Source of the DNA: Rotaria sp. Silwood1
Lineage: Eukaryota > Rotifera > Eurotatoria > Philodinida > Philodinidae
DNA length: 64,000 nt
NCBI GenBank assembly: GCA_905250075.1
Contig: CAJNOP010000140.1
Coordinates: 328,073-392,072, forward strand
Direction: 5' to 3'
Shown here: positions 33,770 to 45,804 of the stretch, in pieces
Layout of the letters: every line of letters begins with the position of its first letter
How positions within the stretch are numbered: the first letter of the stretch is position 1
The notes under the pieces: model-generated
What the model saw: only the letters and a program-made list of their open reading frames with translations
Told to the model about the DNA's origin: nothing
The model's database searches: none
Position numbers and translations under genes: made by a program

Positions 33770-34770
33770 GAAAAAGTACAGATGGAATTATTATAGAGTG
33801 AGGAAGAAAACAGAAAATGAAAAATATCTGAGTTGATTATTTGTTTTGTAGGGAAAATATCTAGCTGTTGAGTCTGCTACTTGGCAGCATTACATGCTAG
33901 TAGGAAACTAGTCAACAGAGAGTTTTCGCATGCTGCTCCTATGACCTGCACGTGGATCATTATCAACATGGTGAACGTCATCCTTAATGATGAGACAGCT
34001 CCGTTGTGTTTTACGTTTTAATCGCGGAGAGATTACTCTCAAAGGCTTTTGAAGAAGCTTGGCTTAGAACTCTGGAAGAAAACATCCTTGTTTCTATCAA
34101 AAGTTATCTGAAAAATACTCAATCCTCTTCTATATAGCAGTGAAAATATCTCAAAGAAGGATCTAGATATTGTTTCTTGTAGACACATCAATAAACAAGT
34201 TGTATGAAATAATAGGTGAGTAGGTGAGGTTGAAGGCAGCTGCTTCTCTCATCCACTCACTCTCATACTCAAACAGTCACAATTTATATAAAACCTTAAG
34301 AGAAGCGAAGAAAAAGGTCTTCTCAAGGTTTGAAACAGGATTTTGTCAGAACCATGAAGTAATATCCTACGATATTGAAGCCAACAGTAATTCAGAAGAA
34401 TTGTAATCAATTTATCATATCATTCGACTGGGAAAGATTGAGCATACTCACAGCCGCTATTCGGCATGTTATTTCTGTGAAAAGTTCACGAGTTTCCAAC
34501 AATTTTTTGACAGGATACTACAGTAAACTCAAGTAGCTTAGAAAAGCTCCTACAAGAACGTACAACCGAGCAACAGCTAGGATCTCCATCCCTTATCAAG
34601 CACAGTTCATAGAGATCCTTTTCGATTCTTAAAGAGATTCTACAGAACCTCAGCAGCGAAGTCACACAAAAGCTTCAATAGCACCCGATACAATGTAGAA
34701 CTCGGTAAAACAATTGAAGAACTCGCACTTGTCCAGCTCTGATACAATAATCAGTTTTGATTTGAAACAG
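33770..34770. other. Region between LRR array and F-box gene
   Basis: Contains a fragment of foldback family FB-1 (TTTCTATCAAAAGTTATCTG then AAAAATACTCA, 34090-34125) and a weak G/T-rich to C/A-rich hairpin at 34213-34263. No coding exon recognised. It may be an intron if the F-box and LRR exons belong together. Confidence 0.45.
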
Positions 34771-34772
34771 AT

Positions 34773-35948
34773 TTAGCCGCATACCTTATGTGAAGTGTTG
34801 TCAATCATTGTATCTAGTGACCGTTGAGTCAGGCGACATGCATTGTCCATCCACGATACTTCACATCTAACGACTAATTCCTTGTGGTAAATGATGTTGA
34901 TAGGTGTTGTATAGACCCAGATCTCACGTGATACTGGTGTGTATGCGCATGTTACAAACCAACGCTTTGTATGAACCCAGAATTGAGTTTGAAATGGAGC
35001 GACAAGTGACTCGAGACTGATGAAATGATCGTTTCTGCGATATTGATACGAGAAGAAGAATTCAAGTTTATTTAGTTTGGGCAGTTTACTACAAATGAGT
35101 TGTTCCCAATAAAAAGCATCGAACATTGAGTCAAAATCTCGCTTCTTAGAAATAACTTTGAGATGGCGCAGTGAAGGTATTGATGGAAGTAGCAACTCGA
35201 AGTCCTGCAGACGAAGTAAACAGGCACTGATAATCAAAGACTTCAGTGAAGAATGAAATATAGATGCATTAAATGAAACCACTGTACTATCCCTATCATC
35301 TAGAGTGTAGTCATGCATGATGAGAGTTCGTAAATGAGGTAATCGACGAAGAATGACCAAATAATCACCGTAGTTGCACTTAGCGATTGTTAGGTGCTCT
35401 ATTCTGCAGGGATCTGGCCACATTACGATTGCCGTGTAAGGCACATTATTCAGACATAGTTTTTGAAGATTCCATCGACTGAATACTGATGACACCAGAG
35501 TCCATGCTTCACTATTCTTGTCTTCGCTCGATTCTATTGAAAGGGAAACCAAAGCGTCGGTACTCAAATTTTGTAAGAGATGCTTCAAGTCTTTATCTTG
35601 AATTCGGTGAAGGTTCAGAGAACGTAGTCTAGTAAATTGATGCCAATCGAGTAGTGATGTAAGTCGGCCAATCGACTCATCCATCCAACAATCATGGGAG
35701 ATTATTAACGAAATGACACTCTCAAGTTGAATAAAACGAGTAAGTCGCGTTATGGTATCGAGTGATTCTGAATCCAAAATGAGTTCATATCGATCGTACG
35801 TGTTGACAATTGTATACATTTGTTGACAGATCGGACGAATCGAACGAATAATAGTGCGAATATCACAATAATTAAATATACGATGGACCAGTTCAACAGG
35901 TAAGTCAAGGAAGGACACATTAGCCAGTGAAGTAGAAGTCATTGTCAA
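34773..35948 (-). CDS. F-box protein with degenerate leucine-rich region
   Basis: Open frame of 391 residues, ATG at 35948. Residues ~11-55 form an F-box (FLDLPVELVHRIFNYCDIRT, then ICQQMYTIVN). The rest is leucine-rich with irregular LRR-like strands, such as LRSLNLHRIQDKDLKHLLQN, LQKLCLNN and LRTLIMHD, as in bdelloid F-box/LRR families. By family knowledge it would be the substrate receptor of an SCF ubiquitin ligase, with the leucine-rich part binding the target; the substrate is unknown. The last codons are AAG-GTATGC-GGC-TAA, so a phase-0 donor lies immediately before the stop. The LRR exons downstream are also phase 0, so the annotated C-terminus may be an intron read-through. Read as it stands, the protein is shorter at the C-terminus than I would expect. 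Confidence 0.75.
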   Translation of the reverse strand: MTMTSTSLANVSFLDLPVELVHRIFNYCDIRTIIRSIRPICQQMYTIVNTYDRYELILDSESLDTITRLTRFIQLESVISLIISHDCWMDESIGRLTSLLDWHQFTRLRSLNLHRIQDKDLKHLLQNLSTDALVSLSIESSEDKNSEAWTLVSSVFSRWNLQKLCLNNVPYTAIVMWPDPCRIEHLTIAKCNYGDYLVILRRLPHLRTLIMHDYTLDDRDSTVVSFNASIFHSSLKSLIISACLLRLQDFELLLPSIPSLRHLKVISKKRDFDSMFDAFYWEQLICSKLPKLNKLEFFFSYQYRRNDHFISLESLVAPFQTQFWVHTKRWFVTCAYTPVSREIWVYTTPINIIYHKELVVRCEVSWMDNACRLTQRSLDTMIDNTSHKVCG

Positions 35949-35949
35949 T

Positions 35950-38890
35950 AGCTTTATAAATGCGATGTTCTAGAAAGATGGGACAAAAACATCAGTTATG
36001 TTCTCTGTCTGATACTCTTCATTTGAGAGGTGAAGTGCAACTGTTACTGTCACATAATTGTCATTGTTCTATCGATTCCTACAGTAAAGGCAAAGTTTTC
36101 TAATGCGTGAAATGGTTAATTATTCATAATATATCATAAAGAAAAGCAAAGTTGCTTAGAAACAAGTTGTTCAACTGAAATATCGACGATGAAGTCCGCA
36201 GTAGAGGTTTTTCCGTGCAGAACACAATGTCAGTCAAATCCTGGATACATCAGTTAGAGATCAGTTGTGCGCAGCAGATCAATGAGACAGCTGACATCGA
36301 CTAACAATAATTGTAGTCAGCTTCAGTGAAGACAGCTTCATTCTTTGAAAGAATAGCTCCATAAACAGGAAGAAGACTCTAGAGGCACTCCGTCGCTTTT
36401 ATGTTCTCATCTAGCATATTGATAGTGCCTCTAGAGAAAAAGTCAAGTTTAAAAGGATTCGTACGCATGTGCCTTCTAGACTGAGTTATAACCGTTCTAT
36501 TGTGTCTTTATCTGATTACCAAGAGTAGTTGACAAAAGTGAACGAAGAAATTTCAAGGTGAAATTTAATCTATATGTTTCTTGGTCATTATAGAATATGC
36601 CAAAAGTTTGGTTATAAATGACGGTCTTCCGCAAAACATACTTGAACGTCAACAAACATTATTCTTGTGAAATACCTTTAACGTAATCTTCTTCGACATT
36701 AAAATGTAAAACATGATGTATTTGTTCCACTCAACAGAGAAAGACCTTGCTCTATCGATTATTATGAGACTCAGAAGCTTTGTTGATTCTCTCTGTGAGA
36801 GTGTGGGTGTGGCTTTTTTTGTTTCTCCTATGGCTGATCTACACTGTATACCGACGCTAACATCGTGGTCCTTCTTCAAACAGTCAAGCTTTTTATAAAA
36901 AGAATCAAAATCACTTTCAATACTCATTTCTTCCATTATTTCTTTTGATGGCCGGTATAGTCTCTTAACTTTTCCTTGGAGCAGTAAATCCGATGAATAG
37001 ATTAGAAGCAGGGTCTGATGTATGGTAGCCTATTAGATCTCATATCGTTTGTTGGAAAATGTATCAAACTGGTATATTTGACGCAGTTTTCAATGCTGAA
37101 TCGGAATCTTTAATTGTTTCTTTATTTTGAGTGAGAATGAATAAAAAATTAATAATGTAATGGATGCAAACTCGTTTTTCACGACTACTTCCTCATGTTA
37201 TAAGGATCAAAAAAGGACGCGTTCATGGTTTAATATCAAATGTGCTGTACTCATTAGATAGCCATTCGTTTGTTCTACTTAGAGCCACGGAGATATTTTT
37301 TGGTAATTGTAGTTTTGAAATAAAAATAACAAGATATAGATAATAAAAAAATCAAGTGTACAGTTTTGAAAATCGATTTGTGTTATGGCCACTGTTTTAG
37401 TTTTTGTGTTTCAGTATGTGACTAAGCAATGATTCTATAGTCGTCATTATGTAAATGATATTCGGAAAAGTCATATTGATTTTACCCTTTTTGTAGAATT
37501 TAGATTGATTTGTTCTTAAATTGGAATTGATTTTCAAACATCTTTAAAACTTGTTGTTGACTTCCAGATTCATTCGAAAATATTATTTTCTTGTAGAAAA
37601 GCGAATTGAAATTCTACTTCCGGAAAGTCAAGCATTTTCTGAAAATTATAAAATTGTTTGACAATTAATAATAATTAGAAAATGTTTGAACTTTTTCTAG
37701 TTCGATTTTTAAGAAAACAGAATTTATTTAAAATTTACAGTGCAATAATGAAAGCGTATAGCGCTGTTAAAAATTGCTTGATTGTCTCATAGAATGTCTC
37801 TTAAATAATTTGAAAATCAAGTATACTCACGTGTCAAATGATACTGTAATGTGTAAATTTTCTTTTATGCGTATTCGCAATTAGCTTTGCTACGTATTTA
37901 TGAATGACGAATTTGCCTGCTTTTTTCAACTGGTGTCTCTCTATGTGCATCAATGGAGCACGACATTTTCATAAGGAGTAGGTAGCTGGCTTGGTAAGGA
38001 TACACTCGTTCTTACACATGTTTGCTTCATTCACCATGTTCTTCACCTATACCTTTTTTCTTCCTTTGCATTTTGTTTCGCTACAACAAGAAAATGTATG
38101 CCAATATGCCAACAGGCCAACGTAATCAAGTTGAATATCCATATTTTTTCGTCACAAAGAAAAAACCGACCAATAGTCTTCTGATCTCTCATATGAATAA
38201 TTTAGCAATTAAATGTTCATGAGAGATTTCTTCCCGTCAATGAAAAATTAAAGCGAAAAGAATTTGTGGAGAAATCCTCATAATATCTTGCTCTGATTTC
38301 TTTTCAAAAGAACACATGATCATAAGATATGAACGATCTCTCCCAAAGTAACTCGACTTTCCTCATTACTTTTGCTCTTACATGGTCATTTGTACATTGC
38401 TTTGTTGATGGTTTCTATTTATCAAACGACACCTTATCCGAAAGGAAAACTATAAGCAATGCATTTCGATGAGTTACTGGCGATGCAAAGAAGCCGTTAA
38501 ACGAGTATGCAAAGATGTGTCCCAAAATAGATAGAATATAACAATTTCTCTTTTGTTAGCAATAAAAAAATACATCGTGTTTAAGATTTTAATCTCATAC
38601 ACATTGTGCTAACAGCTTTTATAACTAAAAATTAAAGCAAAACACACTAATTTTGCAGCTTTTGTGATATCCATAGTTTTTACAGATATCGATTATATCC
38701 ACTATATTATAATTTCTCGATAGTTATATTTTTAAAAGAGCCAAAACAATATTATTGACCTTGAATTATATATACCATATATTAATCTTAACATACAACA
38801 GTCAAAACATAAGTATGTGATATCCTCTTACCAAGGTATTATAATACAATATTAATTCACTAAAAGTCAATAACGATATTTATACTGTGA
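35950..38890. other. Intergenic, no gene recognised
   Basis: AT-rich, 2.9 kb. A short inverted pair, CTCTAGAGGCACT at 36376 and AGTGCCTCTAGAG at 36422, could form a 13-bp stem. An open frame at 36649-36936 (minus) has no family resemblance. Nothing else supported. Confidence 0.45.
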
Positions 38891-38895
38891 TTTAA

Positions 38896-39597
38896 GGTCC
38901 CCACCCCTCCGAAAAGTCAACTTTGGTCAAATTTATTGATTTTATGATTAATAACTCATTTGATAGAGCTAAGTGTCTACTCTCGAATGCACTATAGTTG
39001 ATTGATTTTATCATGAGATTTAAGGATATTACATAGGTTTTTCCGAGCCCCTATATTGAAAAAAATAAGGTTTTTAAAAACTTATTTTTCGTTTTTCTCA
39101 AAATCAGTTTTTTTTTGTCATGCAGTTTACACGGGTAGATTTTTCTCTATAACGATTCGACCTGGAAGTGATCATTTTTTTTTATTACATAGGAGACATG
39201 TAGGGCTATGACTTAACAGGCTCCGATTTTTAAATTTCTCTTTTGCTAAAACAAAAAACTTAGATAGTTCATTTCTATTAGCACTTCGAATTTGAATATT
39301 TTTCGAAAAACGTTCTTTAAAAATCAAATAAAGGGAAATTCCAAAAATCGGATCCTGTTAAATCCTAGCCCTAAGGGTACTCCACAACTTGGAAACCGCA
39401 CGGACTTGTTAGCTCGTATCCGTATTGTGAAATCCTTACTCGCGTAAGGGGTAATGAATTGACTAGAACTTGTGTATTTCTTTGAGATTTGTGGGAGATA
39501 TTTTAACCATAAGCTATTCTAGTCAAGACTAACATTCTCTGAAATTTTGGTTGAAATCGGATGAAAAATAACAAAGTTAGTTTCTGAGGGGGGCCCC
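38896..39597. mobile_element. TTAA-flanked element with G/C-run termini
   Basis: TTAA at 38892-38895 and 39598-39601. The left terminus GGTCCCCACCCCTCCG and inverted right terminus GGGGCCCCCCTCAG are imperfect inverted repeats that continue inward (AACTTTG on both). Inside, CTTAACAGGCTCCGATTTTT near 39207 is inverted near 39347-39369. No open frame of note. Related in type to 23646-24891. Confidence 0.65.
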
Positions 39598-39849
39598 TTA
39601 ATATTATCAATTTTGTGATTTATGTGAAAAGAAATTCCAAACATATATAGTTTCATTTAAATCTAAATATTTCTTTTCATAAAAAAAAAAACAATGAGAA
39701 CATGACACAAAAATAATATAGCAAAGTTACAGAAAGCATGTAATAAACTACAATACGTGTAAAATAATATTTAAAAAAATTCAATACATATATTTATTTT
39801 TTTTATGAACTAGCAGTTTTTGTTTATATTATTGTTATTTTTTTTGCTT

Positions 39850-40730
39850 TTATGATGATCGACCAATTTTAAAAACAAAAAGAGCATAAAGAATCAATGA
39901 GAAGAATGTTAAGATTAAAGCAATTATTTCCAATCCAGTTGACCAATCAATTCGTATTTCGTATGCGTTTGCAGCTAAGTTTCGAAGATCATCTAAATTG
40001 TTAACTAAAACAAAAGACAAAATATTGAAAAAAATTTGACAAAAAAAGAATTTGTTTTTGTAAATATTTATTATTTATTTATCAAACTTTGAAAATGAAT
40101 CTCATAGAAAGAATGATCTTTTCATTCTGCATATTATTGATATTTTACAACTATATGTTTTATGGTTTTTTTTTCACTGTTTTTTACGATATACGTACCG
40201 TTGTTTGGCGTTCGAAAAGTTTGCATTATATCTCGTGATAAATAACTTCCAACAAGAATTAATGCAATAAGTATAAATATGAATGCCAATAAAAGTAAAA
40301 TTAATGGAAAGAAACTAAGACATACGCCTATTGAATAAGTTTCTGATGTATTTATTGAATGAATAAATAAAATAATAATAGAAAGACCAAGAAAAACTGC
40401 AGCTATTATTGTACATGCTGCAATACCTTTTGTCGATGGTAAAAAATCACATTGACAAGCTTCATTTGGATTTCTTGGTAGACATGCCGTCCAATTATAA
40501 CAGTTATCGCTCATAGGATACTTATTAGGAAAACATGTTTCTGTTTGATTCGTTTCCGAAGGTATACATCGTGTGAATAACCCAATAGTTGTCTCAATGA
40601 AACGACCTGAAACAGGTATCTTTGCGGTTGCTTTTTTCCAATGATGATGACCCATAGCAGTAGCATGAAAAATAAATGCAAAGACAACAAGAGTAAAAAC
40701 AGTAAAATAAAATATCTTGGCTTTGTGCAT
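39850..40730 (-). CDS. Claudin/PMP22-like four-transmembrane protein
   Basis: Two exons on minus: 40730-40199 and 40004-39850, with a 194-bp GT-AG intron in phase 1; 228 residues. TM1 is about residues 7-25. It is followed by a ~75-residue extracellular loop with six cysteines (TRC, ETC, DNC, TAC, ACQC), N-glycosylation sequons (NQT, NWT) and a GLFTRC motif. In claudin-superfamily proteins the W-GLW-C-C motif occupies that place. TM2 (about 102-124) and TM3 (about 132-160) follow. Exon 2 adds TM4 (GLEIIALILTFFSLILYALF) and a short cytosolic tail. This layout (long first loop, four spans, short tails) fits claudin, PMP22 or clarin-type proteins acting in cell junctions or membrane organisation. 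The first-loop tryptophan signature is incomplete, so the exact subfamily is open. Confidence 0.75.
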
Positions 40731-43700
40731 GTTTTGTATTGTAATAAATGATAACTAATTAATCTATATGAAATATTGAAAAGAAATATAAAAAAACAAA
40801 AACTCTAATAGTTACTTCTTGTATATATATTTTTTTTAAGGATTGAACTCTGTCGCGTTAAATTTCTCTTGGGAAGGAAAAAATTAATTTTTCCTAATAC
40901 GTCAATTGTTTTGACAACTGTGTCAATGAAAGAATATGAAGTCAAACTATTCAAAAAAGAGTTATACAATTGACTTCATCATTTTTATTCTTATTCTCAT
41001 TCTATCGTTCTTCATTTTTATGTTGAAATAAAAGAAGAAAAAAAAAAAAAAAAAAAAACAAGAAGCAAAAGTTTAGATCTAAAATACAAGGACGAACCGT
41101 GTCTGTTCGTCTAGGCAATTGCTTACATCAAATTGGATTCGTGAGTTATGTAGAAAAGAAATGTTGGTATAGTGTATCAAATATAAGAATTTTTTTGTGT
41201 TCTTGTCTTTCGTCTTGTTTGACTATGCATTTTTATATTTCGTTGGCTTGCACGATTATCTTGCATATACATATAATATACTATGATCAATATATAATAC
41301 AATGAAACCGATATAATTTGCTGTATGTCCATGTCGAAGAATATTAAAAAAAAACGAAACATGAACCACAAGTTTGAATATTCGATCAATATTATATTCT
41401 TGATTATGCATAACCACAATCGTTTTTTTGTATACTTTTGACATTGGAAACCCAGTACAAGAGACAATCGTAACATTGAAATCTCAAGGCATATTTTACC
41501 ATTTGTCAATTTTCTTTCATACCTTATTTACCTACACATGTAATTCGAACCAGAGAAAAACTGACAATTTACTACTACCGGTTGACCGTTAGGTACGATG
41601 TGTGCTATACTAACAGTAAATGTCATGTTTTATTGATAAAATGATGATAGGAACCTACTGATTCATAAGACTATGAGTCGTAAATATGATTAGTAATCGT
41701 TGATTTTTCTTTACTTCATCATTTTGTTGACTAGATAATGTTCAAATTGATCTAAATAAAAGAAATTGAAAAGAATAAATGTCTATTTGAGATATCAGTA
41801 TTCTGTGAGAATTTTAGAATAATTTAAAAACTAAAGAAACTAAAAAGTTCGGATGTTCAACACCATCTACAGTCGATACTGGGTTATTATTCTTTTTTTT
41901 ACGTATTCAATTCCCTGAACATATCCTTAACTAACTGTGTAAGTATCCATTTGAGTAGACATATATCTAGCTATCGATCTGAGTATATACTCATGTAATT
42001 ATCATGTTGTTAAACTTAATTTTGATCCAAAATAATAGAAGTCCATTTCGAGATTAGAACTTTCTGATGAAAATAGTAAAAATATTACGTCACATTTTTA
42101 TGATTCAACATTCTTACTTTTGATATCTTTCTTTTTTGTATTCGTTCGGTAATCCTACTTAACTAGACATTTACTAATTTATACATTTATTGAGCTAAAT
42201 ATATGTCGTAAGAACCTATAGATTCACCTATCTACTTATCCATTACTCATTTATTGGATCAGAAAAAAATGCCTTGAAAAATAGATATTACGTACCGTTA
42301 AAAGCAGGAAATACACATCACATGAGATATTGAATGAAAATCATAGACAAATTGCAAATCAAAATAAAAAAGTGAAAGAAAAAAAAAACGATACTAATGG
42401 AAAAAGAAAGTAAAAAAAGATTATGGCAATACAGAATAGTTGAAAACCAGTTACGCTAATCAAATAACAAAAACAATGAAAAAGAATATCAAATGTCATG
42501 TTCATGTAGACTTTTTATTTCTAGTTTTAGAAAGGTGCAAATAAAAGAGAAAAGAAAATGACAAAACAGTTTAAATATAGACTTGAGAATATTTTCTCTT
42601 TTTCTTTTGTTGTTATGATTGATTATCATGAATATGAATATAAGATCAAGTAAAGTATCAACAACTATTTTTTTGATGATGAAAAATTTCATTTGTATGA
42701 TTAAAAATAGATAAATTGAAAAAAAAGATTGAATATAATGAGATATTATAAATTAAATATATTACATATTCTATCATTATTATTATAAATTCAAGAAACA
42801 TAAAACGATGTACTTCTTCATTTTTATGCTATATTTTATTAATTAGTTACATTATACAATAGCATGAAGACGACTGGTATGATTAACGAAAATTTTGAAT
42901 ATCAAATGATTGTTTAATATCGGCTATTATAGTTTGTTTTTTTTTTGGTTCATAAACTAAGTATTTCGTCGATAAAATATAATCGTTAAGTTTCGCTTAT
43001 ACAAAGAGCAACCAAAAGTTTCAAATTTTTGAAATGAAATGATAGTGAAAATTTCATTCACAAAAGTTTAAATGATCTTTCATTAACAGTGTTAGCATGA
43101 CTCTTAATAATCTCTTCCATTATAATGATAAAATGTTTGTCGGAACACTTAGAAAACTCGTCATTTTTGAGTATTTACACGATTAATTAAATGTAAAAAC
43201 ACTCTTAAAATGGATCTTCTCTATATAGAGATGTACACAATAAATATAATAGTTATGTGCATATAGATGCTAAAAAATCTAGATCTTGTTTTTTTTTTCC
43301 TTGATATTTTAACGATGATTTCTTTTTTTCTAAAGCCGTTTTAATGTCAAAAACAATTATGCTTTTGTCTATGTACGTAGTTTTTTCAAAAAGTTCTTGT
43401 CTACGTGAGTACACAAAAAAAAAAAAAGTAATTAGTCTCGAAAATCTCATAATACATTGCTTTGCTCGTTGAATTCTATTGAGTGAAATTATACTTGAAA
43501 AGAATATTTCCGAGTATGTTCGATTGAAAATATTTCTAAAAAAAAAAAAAACAAGGCAATCCTTCACACATATTTTACTATGCACATAAAATCTAAGATT
43601 AAATTTTTTTTGTTTACTTATTAAAGGTTGCTTTTTATAGATTTATATAAAAATCTAAGTCATTTTCAAAAAAAGATAATTTATAAAGTAGATCTAAGAA

Positions 43701-45728
43701 TGTTTGTTTGTACGAAAATTCTTATATCTATAGTATCTAAAACAAAATTGACAAGAGACAAATTCTTTTACACATATTATTACTGAAAATTTTCTGTTTT
43801 TTTTTTGAATAGCATCCATACTGTTAGTTCTATTTTCAATAGACTTAAAATTAGGTTACTGTCATTCCTAAACAAGAAGATAATGTAAATGTAGGTTGAA
43901 AGAATACAGAAGAACAACAAAAATATAAATCAATTATTTATTCTAATAGACAACATCAAATGTCTTCTATAAACTATTAAAATATTTCAGTACATTTTCT
44001 TAGTCATTATTATATTATTGTCAAAATATTTTCTTTTATTTTTTACATGTCATCAAACAAATGACGTTATTGATTTTTCTTTTGACTTAATAAGAGTGTA
44101 AAGCAGAGCGAATTGAAAACTTATGTTTATCAAAAAAAAGAAAACATTCATCATTAATAAAATTAAATATTTGATCTATTATAATTACAATAATATTTTA
44201 GATCATTTAGTACGAAGTATTTCACATGAAGAAGAAAATAAAAAAGTAACAATTTTTACAATGTATTGAATCATATACATTCCATTAAACGACAAAAAAA
44301 AAAAAACTTTACTTTGGTTACATGCAATGTAATTATTTGCTTATATTAATGAAAAAAAATAAAGCAATGCATGTTTGAAAAGCTCTTCAATAGATATGCA
44401 TGGTTCAACAGCTTAGTCGTTAGATATATAATGATGATAAGACTTTTCGTTTTGTAAAAAGAAAACAACAAAACCAGAAGTTAGAAAAGAAGAGAGAGGA
44501 AAAAAAAAGACATATTTATAATAGAAATAATAGTCTATATTCGATAATAATCTCAGAAGTATTTTTCTCTGATGCTTCTCCTGGCTTTTGTGTGTGTATG
44601 TGCGCTCATTACAGAAAATAACATAAGCATCGTGTGAGACCGGAAATATGTTCGTATTTAATTCTTATGTTTTTTTTTTTAATTTTTTTAGGTTCGTTAT
44701 ACTAATGAGAAATGTAACGAACCGGTTGTCGAATATATTGTACTCTATGAGATGCTTACAAAAAAAGAACATACATATCCGTAATTGTAAGTAGAAAAAG
44801 AAATAGAGCATTAAATTTGCACTAAACCCTTAGGAATTTAACATCATATATGATTAAGATCATCATATTAATAGAAATTGAATGCACATATATTTTCTTT
44901 GTTTTTTTTTTTTAATTTTGAAAATATTTTAATTAATACACGTGTTACTATACATAGTTAAGTCTATACTTTGATGAAGATCATTCCTATTAGGATAATA
45001 AGAAAAGATAATAGCATCAAATTGAAGAAAACAAAAAGTGTCAGTTTCTTTTTTTTTCTTCTTCGTCTTAGCAATGTTCTTCTTCATGTGACATCTCGTT
45101 TCTAATAGCTTTTTTGTCTTGCAATTTTTAGTTTGATCGTGCGTTTAGAGATTAACATAGTGTAAAGAATGCTTTTTACTATCATATTTATATTTCAAGT
45201 CACAATAAATATATGTATGTTGAAAACGACAAACACATTCATAGTATTTTTTTTTTATTGTTATAAAGAAAGAAGTGTAGAGATATTTTAGTTTGAATAC
45301 ATGAAAAGAATAATAATAATATTAACTTTAGCTGTAAGAGAATAAAAAGAGAAATTTCTTTATTTCGATTAGAAAAAACAAGAATATTGTTATCTGACAC
45401 TAACCGTCAGAAACATACGGTTGAATAATTCTTTTGATATAATTCATATCTTTTACACACAAACTCATCCATTAATTCTATGATAAAATGAGAGATTTTA
45501 TTTTTATTTTTATTTTCATTAAAATTAATTCTACATAGTATATTTTAGATATTTAGTCAACTAGTTTATATGAACGTAATCAACCATTATTTCAATTTAA
45601 AATTAACTATTTCTTTTTTTGCTTTACGTTTATGGGACGATTTTATTATTATTTTTATCGTTATCTGTGATTAAACAAAACGCAAGAAAGAAGAAACAAG
45701 TTCGAGTTATTCTTTCTTCAAATTTCCT

Positions 45729-45759
<31 letters not shown>

Positions 45760-45804
45760 GTTTTTTTTCTTTTTGCGTTGGAATTTTCTCTCTTATTCTT
45801 TTCA
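40731..45804. other. Five-kilobase AT-rich gene-poor stretch upstream of the channel gene
   Basis: Very AT-rich with many homopolymer runs, including a ~23-base A run near 41036-41060. No splice-supported coding segment is seen. 5' UTR exons and enhancers of the KCNQ-like gene may lie here but cannot be placed. Short inverted repeats are common and not specific. Confidence 0.5.
45736..45757 (+). repeat. TC dinucleotide microsatellite in the channel 5' leader
   Basis: An uninterrupted (TC)n run of about 11 units lies 48 bp upstream of the KCNQ-like start codon, in a pyrimidine-rich leader. Confidence 0.8.

Noticed and set aside
36649..36936. Minus-strand 95-codon open frame
   Set aside because: No family resemblance, no splice support, ends in low-complexity sequence.
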